Shown in pieces: positions 18,888 through 27,359 of a stretch of 64,000 bases of DNA. The notes below the pieces were generated by a model, which worked only from the letters and a program-made list of their open reading frames with translations, was not told the origin of the DNA and ran no database searches. The stretch covers positions 122,533 to 186,532 of the forward strand of contig NZ_LT962671.1 in assembly GCF_900199545.1 (NCBI RefSeq). The letters are read 5' to 3'. The DNA comes from Raoultibacter massiliensis. GTDB lineage: Bacteria; Actinomycetota; Coriobacteriia; Coriobacteriales; Eggerthellaceae. Position 1 is the first letter of the stretch. Every line of letters starts with the position of its first letter. The position numbers were made by a program, and so were the translations under genes.

Positions 18888-20228
18888 ATGGATAAATACG
18901 ACGTTGTGGTAATCGGATCGGGCCCGGGCGGCGCTGCGGCAGCCTATGCGCTTAAAGCCGGCGGGAAGCGGGTTGCCCTGATCGAGGACGATCTATGGGG
19001 CGGCACGTGCCCTAATCGGGGTTGCGACCCCAAGAAGATGCTCGTGAGCGGCATGGAGGTGGTGGAGCGCAACAACCAGATGATCGGAAAGGGGTTTTCT
19101 CGCATCGAATCGATCGACTGGCCCGAGCTCATGGCTTTCAAGCGCTCGTATACCGAGCCGTTTTCGGAATCGTTCAAGAAAGGCGTCGAGGAGTCCGGTA
19201 TCGATGCCATCGAGGGCTCGGCGCGATTTATCGGCGATGCGCGCATCGAGGTGGGCGAAGACGTCATCGAAGCGGATGCTTTCGTCATTGCGACAGGACA
19301 GCGTCCGAGCATTCTGAACGTCGAGGGCAAGGAGCTCCTTCTTACGAGCACCGATTTTCTCGATATGGACGAGCTGCCGGAGCGCATGGCGTTTCTCGGC
19401 GCGGGCTACATCGCCTTCGAACTTGCAGCCATCGCGAATGCGGCTGGCAGCGAAGTCACCATCATCCATCATAACGACCGTCCATTAAAGGGCTTCGATG
19501 CCGAACTTGTCGGCAGTCTGGTGAAGGCATACGAAGACAAGGGGATCGCGTTCGCGTTCGATGTGGATGTAGAATCGATATCGGAAGAAGGGCAGGGCTT
19601 TTCGGTGCAGGGAAAGATCGAAGGGGCGCAAAGCTACTCAGAGCGCTTCGACTGCGTTGTGGGCGCCACGGGGCGGATCCCCAACGTGGAGGCCCTCGAT
19701 CTGGAAAACGCCCACGTCGAATACGACGGGCACGGCATAGCCGCAGACGGGTTCCTTCAAACGTCGAACCCTGCGATCTATGCGGTCGGCGATGTCGTTG
19801 CCAAGAAGATCCCGAAGCTCACTCCGACCGCTTCGTTCGAGGGAGCCTACCTCGCTCGGCGCATCCTGGGAGACGAAGCCGAGCCGATCGCGTATCCGCC
19901 CATCGTATCCATAGTGTATGGAAGCCCCAAGCTTGCCCAGGTGGGAGTGGGTGCAACGGAGACAGCCGATCATGCTGAACGGTACAGGCTCGACGATAGG
20001 GACATCGCGGGCTGGTTCACCTATCGGCGCATCGGCGAACCCGTTTCGAAGGTAAAGATCGTGCGCGAAGGCGAGCGCCTTGTCGGCGCCAGCGCCTTGA
20101 GCTCGCAGGCCGACGCGCTGATAAACCACCTGGCGATACTCATCGACAGCGGCATCGTGCGCAAGGATCTCGATCGAATGATTCTCGGTTCGCCGACGCT
20201 TGCGAGCGACCTGTCCTCGCTTATGTAG
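18888..20228 (+). CDS. Class I pyridine nucleotide-disulfide oxidoreductase
   Basis: 446 residues. The FAD fold starts at DVVVIGSGPGGAAAAYAL (residues 4-21), the redox-active disulfide is GGTCPNRGCDPKK (around residues 39-51), the NAD(P) fold is MAFLGAGYIAFELAAIA, and the second FAD motif is IYAVGDV. The C-terminal dimerisation domain is present but the His-x4-Glu of glutathione and lipoamide reductases is not evident (the tail reads ALINHLAILIDSG). It is therefore best called a glutathione/mercuric-reductase-like enzyme of unknown disulfide substrate. It stands alone with its own terminator. Confidence 0.85.
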   Translation: MDKYDVVVIGSGPGGAAAAYALKAGGKRVALIEDDLWGGTCPNRGCDPKKMLVSGMEVVERNNQMIGKGFSRIESIDWPELMAFKRSYTEPFSESFKKGVEESGIDAIEGSARFIGDARIEVGEDVIEADAFVIATGQRPSILNVEGKELLLTSTDFLDMDELPERMAFLGAGYIAFELAAIANAAGSEVTIIHHNDRPLKGFDAELVGSLVKAYEDKGIAFAFDVDVESISEEGQGFSVQGKIEGAQSYSERFDCVVGATGRIPNVEALDLENAHVEYDGHGIAADGFLQTSNPAIYAVGDVVAKKIPKLTPTASFEGAYLARRILGDEAEPIAYPPIVSIVYGSPKLAQVGVGATETADHAERYRLDDRDIAGWFTYRRIGEPVSKVKIVREGERLVGASALSSQADALINHLAILIDSGIVRKDLDRMILGSPTLASDLSSLM

Positions 20229-20248
20229 CGCGGCTTGCCAAGACGAAA

Positions 20249-20285
20249 CGGAGCCCCGTGCCGATTCTCATCGCACGGGGCTCCG
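20249..20285. terminator. Bidirectional terminator
   Basis: A 13-bp perfect stem (CGGAGCCCCGTGC at 20249-20261, complement at 20273-20285) with an 11-nt loop sits between two convergent genes and can serve both. Confidence 0.75.
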
Positions 20286-20306
20286 CATATCTGGGTGCAT
20301 GCTTCC

Positions 20307-21200
20307 CTACGCAAAGAGCGGTGCGGTAAACCATTCCTTCTTCTTCCAATCGCCCCTGTTCGCGAGCGCATGAAACGCTTCTTCGAAGAAGCTTGCGATT
20401 TCGGTTTCGGGGTCGCTTGAGCCAAGCGCCTTTTCGAGCGGCAAGAAATATTCGGCCTTTTCCGTGCTGTAGAATCCGAGCGACGACTCTTTGAGCGTAT
20501 GGGAGAGATCCTCCTCGACGAAGGGGTAGGGCAGCACGAAGAAGCTTGGATCGTCTTCTGCTTCGTCGCCCGGCCAGAACCCGAATTCGATGAGTTCTTC
20601 GTCGAAAGCAACCTTTTCGATGATGCCTTCGCCGGGGAAGGGTGCAGGTTTGCCGCTGTACAGAACGCCGGTTACGTCGAACGTCCCCCAGAACAGGCTC
20701 GGCAGCGCCGTCTTGCAGCGGAATCCCGAAAGGAAACCGAGAATGGCCCGATAGGCGAAGGCGAACATGCCGAAGCCTTCGCGGGCTTCGGCTGCATCGT
20801 AGCGCCGCGGTTCGTCGTTCTCGTCGAAGGGCGTGGTGATGCCCATTTCCTGGGGTACGGGATTGATGCGGGCATCCGCGCCGATCTCTTCGAGCATGCG
20901 CTGGAAGTCGGCGTAGTAATCGGCAATCGAGCGTCCGTCGCGCAATTCGAAGGAGCTGTGCCTCCCATCGGTGCTCACGGCGGCGACGGTCGAATCGAAG
21001 AGGTCGATCGTCACGGTGCATGCGGCATTCGCGCACGGCACGAGGCCGGTGGTAAATCCCTGTGCGGTCAGCGGCAAGGTAACTTGCTGCCATTCGGGTT
21101 GCGCGGGCATTTCGGCGAGTTTGAACTTGCCGAGCATCTGCGAAACGAGATGGATCGTCTGCGCGGTGCTTTCCCAGGACGAATATGCGATTGCTTTCAT
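20307..21200 (-). CDS. DUF5996 family protein
   Basis: 297 residues. It follows the DUF5996 pattern: an N-terminal W..TAQTIHLVSQMLGK segment, the strand pair LTAQGFTTGLVP, SIADYYADFQRML near residue 100, and SLFWGTFDVTGVLYSGKPAP near residue 175. The biochemical role of the family is unknown. Its start overlaps the stop of the upstream permease gene by four bases, so it is the last gene of the osmoprotectant-type ABC operon, probably by chance of position rather than function. Confidence 0.8.
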   Translation of the reverse strand: MKAIAYSSWESTAQTIHLVSQMLGKFKLAEMPAQPEWQQVTLPLTAQGFTTGLVPCANAACTVTIDLFDSTVAAVSTDGRHSSFELRDGRSIADYYADFQRMLEEIGADARINPVPQEMGITTPFDENDEPRRYDAAEAREGFGMFAFAYRAILGFLSGFRCKTALPSLFWGTFDVTGVLYSGKPAPFPGEGIIEKVAFDEELIEFGFWPGDEAEDDPSFFVLPYPFVEEDLSHTLKESSLGFYSTEKAEYFLPLEKALGSSDPETEIASFFEEAFHALANRGDWKKKEWFTAPLFA

Positions 21201-21880
21201 GGTGTCTCCTTAATCGAAGGTTCTTTCAAGGTTGCCGGGTGCGTTTGGCCCCATCCGCCCAGTCGCTTTTCGACCAGTTTCAAGAGTGCGTCGGCGGCGA
21301 TGGCGAGACCTCCTGCGAGGATCGCACCCCAGAGGATTTTGACGGTGTTCATGGTTCTCAAGCCATCGAAGAGCAGGGTGCCGATGCCGCCCGCGTTGAT
21401 GAGCGCGGCGATGGTGATGATGCCGATCGTCGAGACGGCGGAGAGCCGGATTCCCGTGAAGAGGACCTTCTTGGCCAGCGGCAGCCGAATCTTCACGAGT
21501 ATCTGCATCGTGCTCATGCCCATGCCCGTGGCAGCCTCTATGACGGCCGGATCGACGCCTTCGAGGCCGGCGAGGAAGTTGCGCAGCAGAAGGTACTGGT
21601 TGTACGTTACGAGCACGATGAGGGCCGTGGTGGCACCCAGCCCCGTCAGGGGGATGAGCAGCACGAACAATGCCAAGCTCGGGATGGAGTATATGATCGA
21701 GAAGAGGTAGGTGAGAAACCGCGCGAGCGCTTTCGAATACATCGACGCGATAGTGAGAACCGTCGCGACCGCAAGCGATAAGACGAGCGTGATCACGAGC
21801 AGTTCGAGGTGCTGCAGCAGGGGAGTGAGCAGCTTGTCGGGATAGGTGAGAAGGTAATCGATCATTGGAGTTCCTCCCAA
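21197..21880 (-). CDS. OpuC/ProW-like ABC transporter permease
   Basis: 227 residues with about six membrane helices and the EAA-type loop IEAATGMGMSTMQILVKIRLP. This is the pattern of glycine betaine/carnitine/choline (OpuCD-like) permeases. Its start overlaps the end of the ATPase gene by 19 bases, so translation is probably coupled. It forms the second half of the heteromeric channel together with the permease part of the fused gene upstream. Confidence 0.88.
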   Translation of the reverse strand: MGGTPMIDYLLTYPDKLLTPLLQHLELLVITLVLSLAVATVLTIASMYSKALARFLTYLFSIIYSIPSLALFVLLIPLTGLGATTALIVLVTYNQYLLLRNFLAGLEGVDPAVIEAATGMGMSTMQILVKIRLPLAKKVLFTGIRLSAVSTIGIITIAALINAGGIGTLLFDGLRTMNTVKILWGAILAGGLAIAADALLKLVEKRLGGWGQTHPATLKEPSIKETP

Positions 21881-22626
21881 AAGCGCTCCTGCTCGCGTGC
21901 CGAGGCGATGAGCGATGCGGTGAAATCGTCTGCGGGGTTGAGCGCGATGTTGCGCGGCGTGTCGAACTGGCGTACGCGTCCGCCGTCCATGACGATGACG
22001 CGGTCGCCCAGCTTGAAGGCTTCGTTGATGTCGTGGGTGACGAAGAGGAACGTTTTGCGCAGGTCCCTGTGGAGGCGAAGGAGCTCGTCTTGGAGGTTGG
22101 TGCGGGTAATCGCGTCGATCGCGCCGAACGGCTCGTCGAGTAGCATGATCTTCGGATCGACGGCGAGCGCGCGGGCGAGCCCCACGCGCTGTTGCTGGCC
22201 GCCCGAAAGCTGCGAGGGATAGCGGTTCCGGTACTCATGCGGGTCAAGCCCCACCACTTCGAGCAACTCGTCGACGCGCTGCTCGATGGCGGGTTTCTCC
22301 CATTTGAGAAGCTTGGGCACTGTGGCGACGTTGTCGGCGATCGTCATGTGGGGAAAGAGTCCTACCTGCTGGATCACGTATCCGATGCGCCTTCTCACGA
22401 CAACCTTGTCAACCGTCGAGATGTCTTCGCCGAACAGCATGATGGTTCCCTCAGTGGGTTCGTACAGGCGGTTGACCATTTTGAGGAGGGTGGTCTTTCC
22501 GCATCCCGATGTGCCGAGAATGGTGATGAATTCGCCTTCATCGATCGAGAGGGAAACGGAGTTTACGGCCGGTGCGCTCGCATCGGGGAACCGCTTCGTC
22601 ACGTCGATCATTTCAATGGCTTTCAT
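21862..22626 (-). CDS. OpuC/ProV-like ABC transporter ATPase
   Basis: 254 residues. Walker A is LGTSGCGKTTLLKM (residues 33-46), the Q loop IGYVIQQVGLFPHMT, the signature YPSQLSGGQQQRVGLARAL and Walker B MLLDEPFGAID. The C-terminal CBS pair that senses osmotic strength in ProV/OpuA is absent, so the length is that of OpuC-type ATPases without CBS domains. Middle gene of a three-gene importer read on the minus strand. Confidence 0.9.
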   Translation of the reverse strand: MKAIEMIDVTKRFPDASAPAVNSVSLSIDEGEFITILGTSGCGKTTLLKMVNRLYEPTEGTIMLFGEDISTVDKVVVRRRIGYVIQQVGLFPHMTIADNVATVPKLLKWEKPAIEQRVDELLEVVGLDPHEYRNRYPSQLSGGQQQRVGLARALAVDPKIMLLDEPFGAIDAITRTNLQDELLRLHRDLRKTFLFVTHDINEAFKLGDRVIVMDGGRVRQFDTPRNIALNPADDFTASLIASAREQERFWEELQ

Positions 22627-22723
22627 GGTTGCGCGTTCCTATCGTTTTCTTTCGGCAAAGCCCGCTTTGCCCGACGCGACTCGCCGGGATTCGGTGCCTT
22701 CCATCGGTCTTCCTGTTTCGGTG

Positions 22724-24286
22724 CTACTTGATCGAGTCGTAGTATTCGCGAGCCACTTCTTCGTATTCGCGCTTGTCCACATCGACGGCGGCGTTCAGCG
22801 CCGTCACGTTTTCAGTGGTGAGGGTTGCGCTCACCCTGTTGAGGATGTCGGCGATTTCGGGGTTCGCGTTCAGGACGTCGTTGCGCACGATGGGCGCGAG
22901 GTTGTAAGGAGGCCATACCTGCAGGTCGTCGATCAGCAGCGTGTATTCGTCGGTGTTGGTGAGCTGGCCTTCGGTGGTGTAGGCGGGCGATACGTCGCCG
23001 TCGCCGCTTGAGAGCACGCTGTACTTCAGGCCGTTGTCGTAGACTTTCGATGATTTCCAGTCGAATGCGCCGTAGGCTGCTTCGAGAGCTGGCAGGCCGT
23101 CCTCGCGCGCATCGAATTCGCCTTGCGAGGCGAAGTTCAGCTCGCTTGCGTGCTTTTGCAGATCGGATATGGTTTTGATTCCGTATTGGTCGGCCACCGA
23201 AGTGCGGATGACGAGACCCTGGCCGTCGTTTGCTTGCGAGTAGTCGAGCCAGGTGATGTCGAACTGCCTGTCGTATTCGTCTTTGACGGTTTCGTACACC
23301 TCTTCGGGATCGGTGATCATATCCATGTTGAGAACCGAGAGCAGGCCGGTTCCGGTGTATTCGGGATACAGATCGATCTCGTTGCTCGTGATGGTGGTGT
23401 GGATGACCGAGCTTGCCACTGCGGGAACGCGCTCGACGGAATATCCCGCGTCTTCGAGGGCTATCGCGTAGATCTCGCTCACCACGATGTTTTCGGTGAA
23501 ATCCTTCGATCCTACGCGAATGGTATCCTTGCCGTCGGTTCCGCTTGCGCCGTCGCCTCCGCTGCATGCGACAAGGCCTATCGCCAAGCCTACGACGGCG
23601 AGGCAGGCAACCAGTTGTTTCAGGGGTTTCATAGATCCTTCTTTCCTTTTTGTATGTCGGTGCGTGCTTATCAGGTGCTCCAGCAAGTCGAACAGCAGGC
23701 TTACCGCAAGCGAAATGAGCGCCACCGACACGCCGCCCACGATGACGAGATCCATTCTGTTCAGGCCGAGCCCCGTGAATATGAGCTCTCCCAGACCGCC
23801 TGCGCCGATTTTCGCGGCAAGCGTGGCGCTTGCGATGATTTCGATCGCGGCGGTTTTCATGCCGGCGAGGACGAGCGGGGTTGCTAAGGGGAATCGAACC
23901 TTGAACAGCAGCTGCCGATCGGTCATGCCGAGGCCGAGACCCGTTTCGATGATTGCGGGATCGACTTGGGCGAGGCCTGCGGTCGTGTTCATGAGGATGG
24001 CGGGCACGGCGAGCAGTACGAGCGCGATCGACGCGGGCAGCACGCCTGTGCCCATGATGGGGATGAACAGCAGCAGGATCGCAAGGCTCGGTATGACGCG
24101 CAGGATCTGGAAGAATGCGAGCAGCGGCTTGCCGCCTCGTTGGTGCTTCCAGCAGAGGTAACCGCATGGTACGCCGATGATGACGGCGATGGCGAACGCT
24201 ATGAAGCTTATTTCTATATGCTGCAGAAAAGCCTGCTGCAGTTCGGATCCGTTGGCGCTCAGGTATTCGAGAATCTTTTCACCCAT
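22724..24286 (-). CDS. Fused ABC permease and lipoprotein-type substrate-binding protein (OpuC/EgtU-like)
   Basis: 520 residues in one frame. Residues 1-215 are an OpuCB-like permease (about six helices, EAA loop IETGLGLGMTDRQLLFKVRFP). Residues 219-520 are a betaine-type binding protein (RVGSKDFTENIVVSEI, DLYPEYTGTG). At the junction, residue 219 is a Met with AGAAGGATCT upstream (codon at 23632-23630), followed by a complete lipoprotein signal ending GLVAC, so the binding protein may also be made alone from an internal start. Natural fusions of this kind exist (OpuABC, and EgtU for ergothioneine), but they usually lack an internal lipobox. Substrate cannot be fixed from sequence. Confidence 0.85.
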   Translation of the reverse strand: MGEKILEYLSANGSELQQAFLQHIEISFIAFAIAVIIGVPCGYLCWKHQRGGKPLLAFFQILRVIPSLAILLLFIPIMGTGVLPASIALVLLAVPAILMNTTAGLAQVDPAIIETGLGLGMTDRQLLFKVRFPLATPLVLAGMKTAAIEIIASATLAAKIGAGGLGELIFTGLGLNRMDLVIVGGVSVALISLAVSLLFDLLEHLISTHRHTKRKEGSMKPLKQLVACLAVVGLAIGLVACSGGDGASGTDGKDTIRVGSKDFTENIVVSEIYAIALEDAGYSVERVPAVASSVIHTTITSNEIDLYPEYTGTGLLSVLNMDMITDPEEVYETVKDEYDRQFDITWLDYSQANDGQGLVIRTSVADQYGIKTISDLQKHASELNFASQGEFDAREDGLPALEAAYGAFDWKSSKVYDNGLKYSVLSSGDGDVSPAYTTEGQLTNTDEYTLLIDDLQVWPPYNLAPIVRNDVLNANPEIADILNRVSATLTTENVTALNAAVDVDKREYEEVAREYYDSIK

Positions 24287-24324
24287 AGGGACTGCTGACG
24301 TTTATCCGCTGTTGCCCGGGCGCT

Positions 24325-24945
24325 CTACATGCCCACGAAGGCGCGGGCTTCGAACATAAGGTCGCTGAATTCCCTGACCGTTTCATCGCGAGCCCAGTCG
24401 CGCTGCAGCTCGCAGATCAGCTGGGGGATCGTGATCAGCTGCGCGCCTTGCTGCTCGATGCGTCGCAGGGCTGTTTCGTGGGCGAGCAGACTTGTGCCGC
24501 CGACGGCATCGACGACGGGGTACACCTCGTAACCTTCGCGCATGGCGTCGATCGCCGGGAAGGCGAGGCAGACTTCCGTCCATAGCGCGCACATGATGAG
24601 TTTCTTTCTGCCCGTGCGTTCGACGGCTGCCACGAACGCGGGATCCTCCCAGGAGTTCATGGTGGTGCGATCGATGGATTCCACATCGCTCAGCACTTCG
24701 CGCAAGGGCGGAATCGTATCCTGGTTGCGGGTGGTGGCTACGTTCACGGTGGTGAGAACCACGGGCAGATCGAAGGTTTTGGCCGTGCGCGCGACAAGTA
24801 CGATGTTGTTGATGATGTCGCTTGCGCGGGCCGAGCCTACGGAGTGGATCTGGGTGGGTTGGTAATCGATAACGACAAGGGCTGCGTTTTCGGGAGTAAG
24901 CAGATGGTCTGTCTGCGGATTGCGCGGCTGCGCGACGTTGCTCAT
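24325..24945 (-). CDS. Isochorismatase-like cysteine hydrolase (YcaC family)
   Basis: 206 residues from the ATG at 24945 with GAAAGGAA upstream; upstream in-frame sequence is not homologous. The catalytic triad pattern is present: Asp in ALVVIDYQPTQ, a Lys in GRKKLIM, and Cys in ALWTEVCLAFPA. YcaC relatives hydrolyse small amides or related compounds; the substrate is unknown. It lies 38 bases upstream of the ABC importer genes on the same strand and could be cotranscribed. Confidence 0.88.
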   Translation of the reverse strand: MSNVAQPRNPQTDHLLTPENAALVVIDYQPTQIHSVGSARASDIINNIVLVARTAKTFDLPVVLTTVNVATTRNQDTIPPLREVLSDVESIDRTTMNSWEDPAFVAAVERTGRKKLIMCALWTEVCLAFPAIDAMREGYEVYPVVDAVGGTSLLAHETALRRIEQQGAQLITIPQLICELQRDWARDETVREFSDLMFEARAFVGM

Positions 24946-25309
24946 GGCGGCGTTCCTTTCAATTGGGAGCCTGATGCTACCTTTTATGGAATTGTAGTTT
25001 GCGCCTGCCGCTTTCAGGTGAAGCGTTGCCTGTGTCGCTGTCTTGTTACCGTGACGTAAGAATGTGCGGCCCGTTGAAATGGTTGACCGTTGCTGAAAGA
25101 GGTGAACGATATGGGCGAGATCGAATATGCGGTTGCCCCTTGCTCCGGGGAGCTGCTCGGGGGGGGGATTTCTCGACCCTCTGGGCATACGCGATATTAC
25201 GGCAAACAGCCGAGGCGGCCCGGGAGGATGGGCCGCCTCGGCGATGCGGGAGGATGCTGGTGCATTGCGGGAGACCAGGTGCTGCGAGCCTGGATCCGAC
25301 CAGCCCTTG
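24946..25309. other. Intergenic stretch with poly-G tract and terminator hairpin
   Basis: This gap holds the promoter side of the cysteine hydrolase gene. It also has an ATG at 25111 with AGAGGTG upstream that opens a short frame (MGEIEYAVAPCSGELLGGG) running into nine consecutive G residues (25159-25167) and then into the terminator, so it looks like a remnant or an unstable tract rather than a working gene. A perfect 12-bp hairpin (25210-25221 with 25230-25241) is the likely terminator of the flavin reductase gene read on the minus strand. Confidence 0.5.
25210..25241 (-). terminator. Terminator of the flavin reductase gene
   Basis: CCGAGGCGGCCC and its exact complement enclose an 8-nt loop, 69 bases past the reductase stop codon. 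The T tract is poor. Confidence 0.6.
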
Positions 25310-27097
25310 CTAAGCCAGGGGCGCAGCAGCGATGTTCTTGCCGGCTACGTAGCCGTAGTACATAGCCATGGAATGGCTGATGCCCGGCAGCTTGAACGGG
25401 TACTTCACAGCGAAGCGGTCGCCCTGGATGTTGCCCACGGCGTACAGGCCGGGGATGGGCTTGATGTCCTTGTTGTACACGCGGCACTCTTCGTCGGAAC
25501 GCAGGCCGCCCATGGTGGTGAGGCAAAAGCCGAGCCCTGTGCGCTGAGCGTAGAAGGGGCCGTCTTGCACGGGCCACAGGTACTTCTCGGACTTGCGGAA
25601 GTCGTCGTCATAGCCGTTAGCGCACATCTCGTTGTACCGCTCGATACTCGCAAGCGCGCTTTCCGCATCCATGCCGGGGATGGAACTCAGCAGCTCTTCG
25701 ATGGTCTCGGCTTTGAATACGGTCTCGCCGTCCACGCGCTCTTCCATTTGAGCCAGGGTCCATGGTCCGCGGCCGAGCACGCGCCCCTTCACCGGGTCGA
25801 AGGACAGAGGCGCTTGTTCGTCGAGATGCGAGTCGAAGATGAGGAAGCACTTGCCCTGGGGTTGCGATTCCAGCGCCACCTCCACGTCGGTGCAATCGAT
25901 CTCCTCGTTCATGAAGCGCTTGCCGTTGTAATTCAGATGCAGATGAGGTGTGGTCATACCCACGAGGCTCATGTCCGCCGTGTCGGCGTGGCCGCCCATG
26001 ACATGGCACATGGGCGCCATGTTCAGGCTGAAGTCGGCACCGGCCCACGCGCCAAGGCGGTAACCGTCGCCTGTGTTGGTGAGGTTGCCTTCCGCGTCGT
26101 AGTTGGGCCATGGGTTGAGGTTGCCCACCTTCACCACGGTCGGGTAGAACTTGGCCATGATCCCTTCGTCGCTTTCGCATCCTCCTGTGGCAAGGATAAC
26201 GCCGTTGCGACTGGTAATCTTCTTGTACTGGCCGGTTTCGGCGTTGCGGGCATAGACGCCGCGCACCGTGCCGTCCTCGTCGGTAATGAGCTGCTCGGCG
26301 AAATGGCCGTAGAAGGCCTGACCGCCGGCATCGATTGCGCGCTGGGCGTTCTCGCTCACCACGTGCTCGTGGTCGGTGAAGTAAATGCGTACGGGGTAGA
26401 ACGCCTTGTTCTCGGTCCAGTCGGCATCGCGATAGCTCATCGACGAAACGGCGTAGGGGTGCTCGAGGCTTTTCTGGAGGTACTGTCCGTTGATGGCGTC
26501 GGCTTCCTCGGGGGAGGCAGGGTAGTAGATGTCCGGGTCGCCTGCGGCCCACCAGTCGAATACCTCTGATTCGTTCTGCAAGAACTTGCGCACGATGCGA
26601 TAATCGGAGTAGCCGCCCGAGTTGCCCCATTCCTCCTGGGCGAGCTCGTCGATGTCGAGTTCCGGAAGGCCCAGGTTCTCGTTGAGGGATCCGTTGACGT
26701 AGCAGTAGTTGTCGGAGCGGCACTGCGGCGTGGCGCCCTTCTCCACGGCAATGACGTCGAGACCCTCTTCCGCGGCGGAACGGAAGGCGGCAACGCCCGA
26801 AACGCCCAGGCCGACGATGACGGCGTCGGCTTCAAGCGTCTCCTCGATCTGATCTTCGGAGATGGCTTCGGGCGCGTCGGGCCAGGGATATTCCGAAGTG
26901 CCTGAGGCCGAGGCGCTCGCATTCGCAGGCGCGGCTTCGGAGCTGCTTGCGGTGCTTTGGGGCGCGCAGCCCCCGAGGGCGGTTGCGGCGCCGCCCAGGC
27001 CCAAAAGCGCGGTTCCCGTAAGAAACGCCCGCCGCGACAACCCGCGGGACTCGCCCTCTTTCGCGAGGGCCTTCTGCTCTGCTTTCGGTGTCTTCAT
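25310..27097 (-). CDS. Tat-exported lipoprotein FAD-dependent reductase (fumarate reductase/Cgr2-like family)
   Basis: 595 residues from the ATG at 27097 (GAAAGGGG upstream). The Tat motif is LSRRAFLTG with a lipobox LGGCAP around residue 45, then a Ser/Ala linker. The FAD-binding fold starts ADAVIVGLGVSGVAAF; the succinate dehydrogenase/fumarate reductase flavoprotein body follows, with the FAD-contact RNGVILATGGCESD and the C-terminal PGLYAVGNIQGD. Eggerthellaceae carry dozens of such reductases that use organic electron acceptors such as cardiac glycosides, urocanate or cinnamates. No cytochrome gene is adjacent. The gene for a 12-helix LuxR regulator lies directly upstream on the same strand, as is usual in this family. 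The acceptor is unknown. Confidence 0.9.
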   Translation of the reverse strand: MKTPKAEQKALAKEGESRGLSRRAFLTGTALLGLGGAATALGGCAPQSTASSSEAAPANASASASGTSEYPWPDAPEAISEDQIEETLEADAVIVGLGVSGVAAFRSAAEEGLDVIAVEKGATPQCRSDNYCYVNGSLNENLGLPELDIDELAQEEWGNSGGYSDYRIVRKFLQNESEVFDWWAAGDPDIYYPASPEEADAINGQYLQKSLEHPYAVSSMSYRDADWTENKAFYPVRIYFTDHEHVVSENAQRAIDAGGQAFYGHFAEQLITDEDGTVRGVYARNAETGQYKKITSRNGVILATGGCESDEGIMAKFYPTVVKVGNLNPWPNYDAEGNLTNTGDGYRLGAWAGADFSLNMAPMCHVMGGHADTADMSLVGMTTPHLHLNYNGKRFMNEEIDCTDVEVALESQPQGKCFLIFDSHLDEQAPLSFDPVKGRVLGRGPWTLAQMEERVDGETVFKAETIEELLSSIPGMDAESALASIERYNEMCANGYDDDFRKSEKYLWPVQDGPFYAQRTGLGFCLTTMGGLRSDEECRVYNKDIKPIPGLYAVGNIQGDRFAVKYPFKLPGISHSMAMYYGYVAGKNIAAAPLA

Positions 27098-27281
27098 GAT
27101 GTCGATCCCCTTTCTTGAGTTGCGATCAAATGCCGCATAAGGCGCCGTGTTATCCCGTCGGCTCGTTGGCCGTGCATTGTTCGTTTGCGCCAACGGTTGG
27201 GATGCAGCGGAGCGTGCGACGGGGCCAGTATGGATCCGGCGGTGGGAGGGCACCATCGTTCAGGGGGTATGAAAGCAGCGC

Positions 27282-27311
27282 TTCTTGTCACCCGAAAACG
27301 GGTGACAAGAA
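27282..27311. terminator. Hairpin between LuxR regulator and flavin reductase
   Basis: TTCTTGTCACCCG (27282-27294) and its complement (27299-27311) form a 13-bp perfect stem with an AAAA loop. It may end the regulator transcript, although no T run follows on the minus strand; an operator role for the reductase promoter is also possible. Confidence 0.5.
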
Positions 27312-27359
27312 AGAATAGCCAGGTCAGATTGCTTCAGAGGAAAGAAAAACCCCGTGCGA

